A DNA stretch of 64,000 nt from Simmondsia chinensis. Its lineage: Eukaryota; Streptophyta; Magnoliopsida; Caryophyllales; Simmondsiaceae. Where the stretch lies: the NCBI GenBank assembly GCA_018398585.1, contig JAGTTD010000008.1, positions 10,862,501 to 10,926,500 of the forward strand. Reading direction: 5' to 3'. Under the pieces are notes generated by a model that was not told the origin of the DNA, did no database searches, and saw nothing but the letters and a program-made list of their open reading frames with translations. A program made the position numbers and the translations under genes. Each line of letters starts with the position of its first letter. Position 1 is the first letter of the stretch. Below, one piece after another: positions 1 through 10,559 of the stretch.

Positions 1-2750
1 TAGTTTGTATAATGTAATACCCTAATCATTCGAAAAATCAGATCAAAATGAATGATTCTTTCATATTCAACTACGTGGTGCAAGTTTTTACAACTTGTGA
101 TGCAATTAGTTAAAAGAAGTCGTACATTTAGTTAAAACGAGTGGTACATTACTAAAACGAGCTCCATATAGGCTCAAACTTGGTTTCGGGTCATTTCATA
201 TCATTCTCAATTGCTATTGAAGGAATTTGTATAACGTAAGCTCTTAATCATTCGAAAAATTGGATCCAAACGAAGCATTCTTTCAAATTTAACAGTGTGG
301 TACCTGCTCTTACAACTTGTGGTACATTTAGTCAAAATAAGTGGTACATTTCCTTAAAACGAGTGGTACATTTCTAAAGCAAGCTCCATATGTGTTAGAA
401 CTTGATTTCAGAATATCCTATGAGTTTCTCAACCATTAAGGTAGTAGTTTGTATAACACAATCTCCTAATCATTCCACAAACCGGATCCAAAGGAAAGAT
501 TGTTTCATATTTAACTATGTGGTACAGGCTTTCACAACTTGTGGATCATTCAATTAAAAGTAGTAGTACATTTAGTTAAAACATGTGATACATTTTTAAC
601 ACGAGCTCCATATGGGTTGAAACTTATTTTGGGGACATTTTATGACATTCTCAATCATTATTGGACTCGTTTGTATAACGTAAACTCTAATCATTGAAAA
701 AATCGGATCCAAATGAAAGATTCTTTCATATTTAACTATGTGGTACAAGCTTTTACAACTTGTGTACATTTAGTAAAAATGAGTGGTACATTTAGTAAAA
801 ACGAGTGGTACATTTCTAAAACGAGCTCCACATGGCTTAAAGCTTGATTTCGGGAGATTTTATGAGTTTCTCAACCATTATTGTACTAATTTGTATAATG
901 TGATCTCCTAATCTTTCGCAAAATTGGATCCAAAATGAAAGATTTTTCATAGTTAACTATGTGGAACAAACTTTTATAACTTGTTGTACATATAGTTAAA
1001 AGTAGTGGCACACGTAGTTAAAAGTAGTGATACATTTCTAAAACGAGCTCCATATGGGTTAAAACATGACTTTGGGACTTTTTTGACTTTCTCAACCATT
1101 ATTGTAGTAATTTGTACAACATAATCTCCAATTCATTCCACAAACCGGATCCCGAGGACAGATTGTTTCATATTCAACTACGTGGCACAAGCTTTTACTA
1201 CTTGTGGTACATTTAGTTAAAAGTAGTGGTACATATAATTAAAACGAGTGGTACAATTTTAAAACAAGCTCTATATGGGTTAAAACTTGATTTGGGGACA
1301 TTTTATGACACTCATTCGTTATTGGACTAGTTTGTGTAACGTAAACTCCTTATCATTGGAAAAATTGGATCCAAATGAAAGCTTCTTTCATATTTAATTA
1401 TGTGGTACATGCTTTTGTAACTTGTGGTACATTTTGTTAAAATGAGTGGTACATTTAGTTAAAACGAGTGGTACATTTCTAAAACGAGATCCATTTGGTT
1501 AAATCTTGATTTTGGGACATTTTATGAGTTTCACAACCATTATTGTTGTAATTTGTATAACATGATCTCCTAATCAATCGAAAAATCGGATCCAAAATGA
1601 AAGATTTTTTCATATTTAACTATGTGGAACAAACTTTTACAACTTATGGTACATTTAGTTAAAATTAGTCGTACATTCAATTAAAACGAGTGGTACATTC
1701 TAAAATGAGCTCCATATGTGTTAACACTTGATTTCGGGATGTTTTTGAATTTCTTAACCATTGTTGTAGTAATTTGTATAACATAATCTCCAATTCATTC
1801 CACAAACCGGATGCAAAGGAAAGAATTTTTCATATTTAACTAAATGGTATAAGCTTTTACAACTTGTGGTACATTTAGTTAAAATGAATGGTACATTTAG
1901 TTAAAAGTAGTGGCACATTTCTAAAACGAGCTCCATATGGGTTAAAACTTGATTTCGTGACAGTTTATGACATTCTCAATCGTTATTGAAGTAATTGTGT
2001 AACGTAATTTCTTAATCATTCAAAAAATCGGATAAAAATGAAAGATTCTTCCAAATTTAACTACGTGGTACATGCTCTTACAACTTGTGATACGTTTAGT
2101 TAAATTCAATGGTACATTTCTAAAATGAGCTCCATTTGTGTTAAAACATGATTTTGGGGCGTTTTATGAGTTTCTCAACCATTAACATAGTACGTTCTAT
2201 AACATAATCTCCTAGTCATTGCACAAATCGGTTCCAAATGAAGAATTCCTTCATATTTAGCTACGTGGTACAAACTTTTACAACTTGTGGTACATTTAGT
2301 TAAGATGAGTGGTATATTTAGTTAAAAGTAGTGGTACATTTCAAAAACGAGCTCTATATGGGTTAAAACTTGATTTCGGGATAGTTTCTATAACATAATC
2401 TCCTAATCATTCCAAAAATCGGACCAAAATGAAAGAGTCTTTATAATTTATCTATGTGGTACAAGCTTTTATAACTTGTGGTACATTTAGTTAAAACAAG
2501 CAGTACAATTCTAAAATGATCTCTTTTTGGGCTCAAACTTGTTTCGGGACATTATACAACATTCCAACTCATTATTGAAGTAATTCGTATAACGTAGCCT
2601 CCTAATCAATTGACAAATCGGATCACAATTTACGATTATTTCAAATTTATCTATGTGGTGTAAGCTTTTACAACTTGTGGTACATTTAGTTAAAATGAGC
2701 AGCATATTTAGATAAAACTAGTGCTACATTTCTAAAATGGATTATACGTG
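1..2750. repeat. Satellite array, 221-bp period, about 13 units
   Basis: A unit beginning at a TTTGTATAAC-like motif recurs near positions 4, 226, 448, 670, 890, 1111, 1331, 1552, 1773, 1994, 2195, 2385 and 2584. Spacing is 220-222 bp for the first nine intervals and about 190-201 bp for the last three. Each unit reads as a CTCCTAATCATTC block, then CGGATCCAAATGAAAG, then TATTTAACTATGTGGTACAA, then two or three copies of a roughly 22-bp GGTACATTTAGTTAAAA sub-repeat, then a GAGCTCCATATGGGTTAAAA block. No unit has a long open frame. Units near 448, 1111 and 1773 share ATTCCACAAACCGGAT, which suggests a three-unit higher-order period. I do not recognise the family. Confidence 0.93.
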
Positions 2751-2782
2751 GTACCAATTAAAAAATATTATTGTATATTTTT

Positions 2783-4301
2783 TTGTGAAAGCCAACATTT
2801 TGTCGAGACACAACGTCACATTTCGTAATTCTGTGCCGCTGATAATATTTTGAGCACAATTTACTACAGCTCTATAGATGTAACCTTCTCCCATGGATGT
2901 CCAATAAAAACGGTGTCAATGTTCCTTTTTGCTTTTTAAAATAAAACAATATTCGTAATCATTTTTTTTATAAATACCTTTCAATTAAAAAGAGAATTAT
3001 GATTCGTAAACGAAATGGATATGCAGTAGAATAGTGGACTTTGAAACAAACCATATCAATATTAAGAGTATCATGGCAAAAAGTTCCATTGTTGTGGCAA
3101 AAAGTTTTAATATGCCGTTGTTGGCCCAAAAGTTCCATCCTAGGTCAACGAAGTATCATTTGTGTCGTGAAAGTTGAAAATATTTGTGAAAAGCAACATC
3201 TTGTCGTGACAAATCGTCACATTTCATAATTCTTTGCTGCTTATAACATTTTGAACATGATTCACTGCAGCTCTACGCACATAGCGTTGACACATGGATG
3301 GGTTGCGTAACAGTGCCAAAGTTCCTTTTTTAATAAAATAATATTTGTACTTTGTTACTTTTTCTAAAAAATTATTGATATTTGAAAGAGAATTATTATT
3401 TGTGAATGAAATGCATATAGAATAAAGGGCTTTAAAACACACTAAATAAATGCATACTACACTTCTAAATTGAAAAGAAATTTATTATTCGTAAGTGAAA
3501 TGCATGTGTAAAAGATTAATGGTTTTAAAACAACTAAATAAATGCTAAAAGCATCGCGCTAAAAAGTTCCATTTTTATGACATAAAGTTCCAATTTGTTG
3601 GTCAAAGTGCAATTATTTGTCCAAAAGTACCATCATAGCACAATAAGTACCATTTGTGCCTTGAAGGTGCAAGTGGTTTGTGAGAAGCAGCATTATATCG
3701 TGACACAACTTTGCATTTTGTAATTCTTTACCACTAATAATATTTTGAACACGATTGACTGTAGTTCTATGGTCATAGTGTTGACACATGGATGGGCTGC
3801 ATAACAGTGTCAACTTTCCCTTATTCAAATCAAATAATATTCAAAGGAAAATTGTTATTCGTGAATGAAATGCACATGTGACAGACTAATGGACTTTAAA
3901 ATGCACTACATACACGTTAAGACTATCGTGGTAAAAAGTTCCATTGTTATGGTAAAATGCTCCTATTTATTGGTCAAAAACTACCATTGTTTCACCAAAA
4001 GTACCATCCTAGCTCAGCTAAGTTCCATATATGTCATCGAAATTCCAATTCATTGGTCAAAAGTACCACTTTATTGGTCAAATGTATCATTGCTTACCCA
4101 AAAAGTATTATTTGAGTGGGGAACAGGTCAGTTCCTTAGTAAAAGAAATATAATTTTTTCTTTAACACAACCTTGCATTCATAAGTATTTATCCTACATA
4201 ATATTCTAACTGTATTTAACTGCGGTTCTATGGACTTACATTATAACATACATGAGCAGTACAACAGTTTTAACGTTGTTTCTTCTTCCTAATACAATAA
4301 T
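2783..4301. repeat. Second tandem family, about four diverged copies
   Basis: A block starting TGTGAAAGCCAACATTTTGTCG near 2786 recurs in diverged form near 3187, 3680 and 4140. Its core contains CACATTTCGTAATTCT, TAATATTTTGAACACGATT and ACACATGGATGGG. Between the cores lie short variants of AAGTTCCATTGTTGTGGCAAAA and TTGGTCAAAAGTACCAT. The repeat length is about 400-490 bp. The fourth copy is interrupted at 4301 by the CACTA element, and a later piece of the same unit (a CATTCATAAATGAAATACAT motif near 27330) appears beyond the CACTA right end. No coding potential is evident. Confidence 0.8.
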
Positions 4302-4315
4302 CACTACAAGAAAAT
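4302..4315 (+). repeat. CACTA left terminal inverted repeat
   Basis: CACTACAAGAAAAT starts immediately after the AAT target duplication. It pairs with the right end at 27100-27113, differing at position 7. Confidence 0.93.
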
Positions 4316-4990
4316 TGTGAAATTGCTACAGACAAAATCCTTTACAAATCTGTAGCAAAACTATCAAAAGCAACAGTTTTGCAACAAAAAAAGCTTCGAG
4401 CAAACATTCGTTACGAAATACCCTGTAGCAAATTATTTGCAACGGCCTAAATTCGTTGCAAATCCGTTGGAAATTTGCCACGGATTCGTAACATTACTAT
4501 CCGTTGCACATTTACAACGACTAATGTCGTTGAAAATCTGTTCCAACTTTGCAACATGTTTACAAGAGAAATAGCAGCTGCAAAGTTACAATGGATACAT
4601 TCCTCATAAAGCCATAGCAAATTTAAAATGGCATTTGCTAAAATGATGTCGTCGCTCATCTTGTTTCAAATCCGTTGCAAATTTACAACAGTTTTGCAAC
4701 GACTGTTTGCATTGGAAATTTGCAAAGGTGTTAGAGTTTCAAATCCATTACAAATTTATGACATCTTTACAACAATAATTTGCATTGCAAATTTGCAATA
4801 GTTTTGCAAGTACTGCTTGTGTTTTGAAACCCGTATTGTTGTTTCAAATTCGTTGCAAATTTGTAACAGCTTTGCACCGACTTTGCCAAAACTTTACTCG
4901 TTATAAAATAGTGCAATTGATACAATTTTAAAATTAAGAAACTATTTACAATGGTTATATAACATATTCCACAAATTATATATTTCACAA
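4316..4990. repeat. CACTA left sub-terminal repeats
   Basis: Short direct and inverted copies of GTTGCAAATTTGCAAC and CAAATCCGTTGCAAATT crowd this stretch. In characterised En/Spm elements such arrays bind the element-encoded TNPA-type protein; that role is inferred here. No gene. Confidence 0.8.
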
Positions 4991-5188
4991 TTTGACGCAC
5001 AAAAAACTAAATACTATATAAAATCAGATCAAATGTGCAAAAAGAAAACATAATTGAAGAGTTATGTGTCAGTCAATACAAAAATACAAAGGACCTAGTA
5101 ATTTGTCCATAGGTACAATAGGAAGATCAACTTTGAAATAACAGCTAATTCTAAATTGCTAATAACAAGTTATAAAAAAGTTCATGAG

Positions 5189-5547
5189 CTATTCATCACT
5201 TTCATCTTTATCATCATCGCCAGATGGATCGGAGGGAGGATCATTCGAGGGCTGTACAGGAGGAGGATAAACAATTCGCTCGTCAATACTTTGTACGATG
5301 CTCACAATCTTCAGGTTCATCTGTCGTATGTCAGAAATTTCTGATTGTAATTGCTGAATTTGTTCTTCGTGCTGGCGTACAAGGGTAGACTCCTCATAAA
5401 AATGAGAGCGTTGATCCTATTATGAGTTTCTCATCCTCTAAGAAAGTCTATTTATATGGTATCTAGAAGAAGGACCCCCAGCAACTTTCCATATGTTAGG
5501 ATCAAATTCATTTGCACATGACTCCTCTCCATGTACAACATGATGCT
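5189..5547 (-). pseudogene. CACTA second gene (Transposase_24 type), C-terminal exon
   Basis: Read on the minus strand this encodes an NIWKVAGG motif, matching the WKEVAGG signature in the C-terminal part of plant CACTA second proteins (Pfam Transposase_24, the Ptta/En/Spm family). A glutamine- and leucine-rich stretch (near 5280-5370) that looks like a coiled coil follows. It ends in a proline-rich then acidic tail (DDDKDESDE) and a TAG stop at 5189-5191. In-frame stops at about 5438 and in the next 35 bases break it. The exon is cut at 5547 by the LTR element; its first 21 bases sit on the far side at 16690-16710. En/Spm second proteins usually bind sub-terminal repeats; function here is inferred and lost. 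Confidence 0.75.
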
Positions 5548-5569
5548 TGATGACTATAAAAGTGACCAC

Positions 5570-5850
5570 CAGGCGGTACAAGGCCCAGGAGCCACTGCCG
5601 CCTCCCAGCATACCTGCCACCAGGTGGTACAGGGCCCAGGAGCCACTACCACCCACCAGTACACAGGGCCCAGGAGCCACTACCGCCTCCCAGCATAACC
5701 GCCACCAGGAGGCACAGGGCCCAGGAGCCACTGCAGCCTCCCAGCACACCTGCCACCAGGCGGTACCTGGCCCAGGAGCTACTACCACCTCCCAGCATAC
5801 CCACCACCAGGCCGTACAGGGCCCAGGGGGCCACTACCGCCTCCTTAAAC
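5570..5850. repeat. 51-bp minisatellite in 5' LTR
   Basis: The AGGGCCCAGGAGCCACT core recurs near 5581, 5632, 5666, 5717, 5768 and 5819, mostly every 51 bp, with one 34-bp interval. Because 51 is a multiple of three and the unit lacks stops, it creates misleading proline- or tryptophan-rich open frames on both strands. Confidence 0.9.
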
Positions 5851-5956
5851 ACCCCCACCTAAGTAACCTCACGCCTGGAAATCACCAATGCCCCCATTGG
5901 CTGAGGGGGCCAGGCGGTGCCCTACCCCGCTACTTTCCACCCAAGCATACATTTCC

Positions 5957-5967
5957 CTATAAATAGG
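5957..5967 (+). promoter_or_regulatory. TATA-box candidate in 5' LTR
   Basis: CTATAAATAGG sits mid-LTR after a GC-rich upstream region and before a CT-rich leader, where the U3 promoter of a plant LTR is expected. The same motif is kept in the 3' LTR near 16165. Confidence 0.6.
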
Positions 5968-6481
5968 GGAAGGGACTTCACAAAGAAAGGGGAAGAAGCC
6001 TTCCTCCTTTCTCTCTCCTAACAACCCCCCAACACAACCACCCATCTCTCCCTCTCTCCTCCCACTCCGGTCTAACGCCGGCCACCTCGCCCGCGCAGCT
6101 CCAACCACCAGTGCCGGTCTCTCTTCTCCGGCCACCTCGGCGGTCCTTTAGGCCGTATTTCCCGCTCTCCAGGCCTACAAGGCCACGCCCCCGTTACCTC
6201 GCCGGTACGGATTCCGGCCACCAGCTGTTAAGGGCCCTCTCTATATACGATAAGTATTTATTGTTGTTTACCTTACGTTATTTACTTATCATATATTATT
6301 ATTATTATGCCTTTACTAACTTAGGCATCGGAGGGGTTCCCCGTGGGCAAACCAGTGGGTCCCTCTAACGGCCTTCTCTATTTTTGCAGGGGAGCCCGGG
6401 TTAAACGCGCCAGCAGCTGCTTCCTCAAATGAGGGTTGAGTCCCCCTTTCATCTAGAACCTAACCAAAAAATCCCGAAACA

Positions 6482-6502
6482 ATAGGCGCCGTCTGTGGGA
6501 GG
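6482..6502 (+). other. Primer binding site region of the LARD-like element
   Basis: GGCGCCGTCTGTGGGA starts within a few bases of the 5' LTR end. This string is common as the primer site of plant Ty3/gypsy elements; the matching tRNA was not checked. Confidence 0.7.
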
Positions 6503-7250
6503 ATAGTTTGCTAGCGTTTAACCTGGTATCCCATGCAAATCATCTCAGACCCTTGCAAAACTGGGGGCTCCGGTAACTATTTAAGCATCACACAAGTCTT
6601 TGATTTCCAATTTTCCCTCTTATTTCCCTGCTAATACATTAAAAATTATTAGTAAAATTGAAAATTTAGCACATCATGAGCTCTAGATTATATTATGGGT
6701 ATCTTTCATAATATTGTCCATAATATTTTTAATCTAGTATATCTTGAGCTTTAAAGCATGTTATATGTGCTTTTCATAATATTCTCGCTTCAATTACACA
6801 TAAATTATTTTATCAAATTTCCTGTCTTAGATTCGTGGCAATACACGAATTGTGTTACTCTCGCTTTCCGGAAATTGCTCGCTAAATTTTTTATCTAGCT
6901 GAAATTGCTCTAAGTTGCGTCCAACCCAACTCATAAAGCTTGAATAAATATGTGATTAAGTTAGAAAAGGACTTTTATTAAATTTATTAACCGTAAGAGC
7001 CACTATAGTAAGGGCCTTTATCAAGCAACCCCTGTTCTTAATTGGGGGTAAGAAAAATTTTATTGCCTAGAAAACTTCACTGCATGGTGTTTAAGTGTGA
7101 ATATGCTCATTTCTTAATTTTTGCTATTCATATAGCTTAAAATTGTGCCAAATATGATATGTGAAAATATGCTAACTCATACATTAACAACAATTAAAAT
7201 TGGGCTAGGATGTCGTTATGTGTAAAGCGGCAGAGTTCTTAACCAAAAAA
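6503..7250 (+). other. LARD leader, no gene seen
   Basis: AT-rich untranslated sequence after the primer site. I see no long open frame, no gag-like motif and no obvious repeat. Confidence 0.6.
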
Positions 7251-9330
7251 GACCCAAATAAAGTGTAGTTTGAGTCAGGTAGACGACTACCGCAAGCCGA
7301 TTGGCATAGAGGTGACGCCCATCAAGGGCTCCTTTAGATAATGACATTGCCGTCTTTGAACTAGGCTAACGCCAAAATGGTAGTAATGCTAGTCTAAAAA
7401 AAAAAGGGTAAACACGGTCGCGGTAGCCCACCAATGTCGCTTGGCGTCATTAGTGAAAGCTCATTAATAAGAATTTTACCGCTCATAATGGGAGGCTTAA
7501 ACCACCACGAAGTGGACTTAACAATGTCAACCGGGTGCCTTGCTAACAAGTTTGGCCGCCCCTATAAGCTTGATTAGCCACAACCGTCGTTGAGCTTGGC
7601 CAGATAGCCTCGCCAACTCCTTGACCAAGTATCTTATCATTAAAAGCCATCGCCTACAAACCCGAGTGACTCGCTAAAGTCAACTGCAAGGCTAACTAGA
7701 GCCTCGTCTAATAACTTGGCCTTGCACTATTTACCTTGATTAGGTGCAACCGTCCATCAGGTCGGCTGTGTAGCGACGATAGCCTATCCTTACTTTAGCA
7801 ATCCCACCCAAAGCTGGGGGCTTCGCCAATGATAACGCGTGAGGCCAAATTCGCCAAAGTTTGCCTCTCGGGTGTCCAACTTAATCGGAACACTACCAAT
7901 GAGCATGATAGAGGGTTTGTTAGTGGAACATTGCCTTCAACACCCCAATATTTGAGCTACCGCCAACTTTGTTGGCGACCGCTCTTTTAAAGATTCACGA
8001 CTTACCTTTCAACCTAGGTAAAGAAAAATTTACCACTAGTTGGGCAACACCAACCAGCAGTACTGTAGGCTACCGTAGGTAACCAACGGACAGCTTCCAA
8101 ATGGATATATTGTGAAGCTACCGCCCACAAGCTTGGTTAAATCTTGACCCCAACGAACTTGGCCGGGTGGCCTTGTTAACCCCTTTAGTGGGTGGTGCAC
8201 GGCCATGCAATTGAAAAGGGGCAACCTCTAACAACCTTGGGAATAATCCCTCAAAGGTAACAGCGGGGTCACCAAGCGGTGCCCTCCGCCACCTTGGCCA
8301 AAACCCGACCATTACTAAAATCGGTGAAATACTCACAACCAACCAAAGATGGCTACGCAATATCACCGACCGAGCCCGGCTGTTAATAGCCTCAACACTC
8401 TCGGATAGACGGTACCGCCAAAGAACTTGGCCCGGTATTACGCCCGATACCCTTGCCTGGGCGTTGTCAGCACGAGGACAGCCATAAATTCACCGGGACA
8501 CTTGCCTTGGCTCATCTTCTTGCCAATAGAGAGTTTGATACCCTGGGGATTAAGGATAAAGCCTTAAAAGGTCCCTTACCTTTAGGATTCAAGGGGCGTG
8601 TTACTCCTTAGACTTACAACGATGTAAAAATAAGTCTAGCATTTTTAAGCAAGATGCGAGTAGGCCGCCAGCCATGCTCAATTAACAAATGCATATAATT
8701 GCATCTTTATTAATATTTTTACACTCCTGAATAGGATGCCTACTCAAATTGCCTCTCGGCAATTATGAAACTTACCGTTCCGCAATAACGAAGAACAACA
8801 GTATTTACTTGAGAGCGGGAGACGCAGCGTTCTCCATATAATCTTGCGTAATCTGTCTTTTTGTGGGGAAAATTACGTGATTAATGTTCCCTATGGGATT
8901 TGCATTCAACCCGGTCCTTGATTATAAACCAGGGGCTTAGCGTTTTTTATGATTTGCATTTTTTATGTGAATCATGTTCTCAATGCAAGTTACGTGATAT
9001 ATGTCACTTATGTGATTTATGTTTAGCCAAATTCCTTTCTTGGGGCTAGGGATTTGATGTTTCCTATGTAATGAGCTAAGGCTTTGACGTTTTTTATGAA
9101 GTTTATGTTAACTTAGCTTCAGGACAAGAACTGGGAATTAGAATCATCATCCGCGAGTAATCTTCACCTAGCGTAAAAGTTTGTTGTTCTAGGAATGGCG
9201 GGTAGTTAACTTCCACCAAACGTGGAAGAACGCTGTCGTGTTGTTCTATTCCGGCTGAAAAAGAAAGCATGAAGTTGTGGGGCAGGTAACCTTTGCCTAA
9301 CGTGGAGTCTAGCGGGCAGTTAGCTTTTGT
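7250..9330 (+). repeat. LARD internal segment, copy A of a large duplication
   Basis: Landmarks here recur in the same order about 2.9-3.4 kb downstream. They are GGCTCC followed by GAACTAGGCTAA (7318-7372), AATGATAACGCG (7829), an AAGGGGCGTGTTACTCCTTAGACTTAC block (8590), AATTAACAAATGCATATAATTGCAT (8680), GGCAATTATGAAACTTACC (8757) and GGGGCTAGGGATTTGATGTTTC (9042). Short ACCGCCAACAAGCTTGG-like phrases recur many times inside it. No coding frame survives. Confidence 0.75.
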
Positions 9331-10260
9331 TTAATGCGAACCCCGCTCGGTGGGCCAATACAGCCACCATCACTTATGTTGGACCCCACTAACACCCCTT
9401 TGAGTCTTAACCTTGTGTCTAGACTACCCGTGCGATTCCCGATGCCACAAGTCCTTCACAGTGTCGGCTAGCTCCTAGGAGCAGACTGATATAGTCCTAT
9501 TCCAGAGCAACACGTAGGGGCCGCAAAGTCCCACAGGCGCACCTCATGTTTGAGGTCGCTGTCCTTATGGGGAACTCACGCGATCCCGCACAAACAGCAT
9601 GCCACTTACTCAGGAGGGCAACCATCTCGTAGCATGTGTCGAACTTGGGTGCCCGTTGATATATGACCAACGGCCCCTTCCTTTACCCTCAGACACGGTG
9701 TTACCACATTCGTGCCACCAAACCATGGGACCCGTAAATGGGGTTGGTGCCCACTGCCACTCACAAAGGGGCTCGAGCATCACAAGTGCTCTCGCCAATG
9801 GAAGGTCGAATCCTATAAACTGGAGCGCTTCGACATTGTGTTGTGCAACACAAACGAGGGATCAAGCCCTTTTTGGACGGATTATGTGTATTGTCGGCCC
9901 TCGGCCCACCACTTTGTCTACAGAACGCCCTATTCATGTGGGAACCTCATGACACCCTCATAGCTGCACTGAGGGCCGCCCCCGTTACCGGGGTAAATCA
10001 TTTAGCACCCCTGTTGGGGATTGGGACACTTGATGCCCCAAACCCGACCTCAACAACCTGTGTCTTTTTTAACCAAGGAACTTTCACAACCAGGACATGA
10101 CTTGTGACACAGGACGCAACGCTGCTCGCATACAGCGCACAACACTAGGCCGCGTACACCGAGGTGGGCGTGCGTGTACGAAACACAAAGGCCCGCAAAC
10201 GCACCCTGTCATGGTCCACAATCAGACCGTGACACCGTGCTAATGCGTTAACCTCTTCTC
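9331..10260. other. GC-richer block between the two LARD copies, no gene recognised
   Basis: This 0.9-kb stretch is richer in GC than its surroundings and has no counterpart beside copy B. Several short overlapping open frames occur in different phases, none with a motif I recognise, as expected by chance in GC-rich DNA. It could be captured host DNA or an inserted element, but I could not find its ends. Confidence 0.45.
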
Positions 10261-10559
10261 CCTTCGACTCCTGTGTGGTTGTCTCGTTAGTTTAGCTACT
10301 CACGAATTTTATTATTTATGGCTAGTCAAAGCTATTGTTCTACAATATGGCTTATGCTATTCACGACCTTCTGTTTGTGTACAAAATAAATGCGGGCTAT
10401 CTACGATACATCCCAATCCAGCTAGCGACCGGGGCTTGGAGCTTATGACTTATCTTTGCACAATATGCTCCACTATAGTTAACAACTAGGAGTTACCATT
10501 AATTGCTAAGCCAGAGGCTCTTATCTAACGGCAAGGACTTAAGTTAACTTTAAATTAAC

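Larger units (their letters stand above)
5548..6481 (+). repeat. 5' LTR of the LARD-like element
   Basis: About 934 bp. It starts TGATGACTATAAAAGTGACC, contains a 51-bp minisatellite (5570-5850), a TATA-like CTATAAATA near 5958, CT-rich leader sequence after it, and ends CCAAAAAATCCCGAAACA. A TTTTTGCAG|GG splice-acceptor-like site lies near 6385. It is 119 bp shorter than the 3' LTR, all of which is explained by minisatellite copy number. Confidence 0.9.

Noticed and set aside
1..2750. CRISPR-like array
   Set aside because: Spacing is regular, but the whole 221-bp unit is repeated, with no unique spacers and no cas genes; the DNA is plant nuclear satellite.
5438..6368. Long proline/alanine- or tryptophan-rich open frames on both strands of the LTRs (also 15632-16576)
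   Set aside because: They come from the stop-free 51-bp minisatellite, whose length is a multiple of three, and from GC-rich LTR sequence. No conserved start, domain or matching frame between the two LTRs.
9599..10100. Overlapping frames of 83-117 codons in three phases
   Set aside because: Several phases are open at once in GC-rich DNA, none with a motif. Chance openness is the simpler reading.
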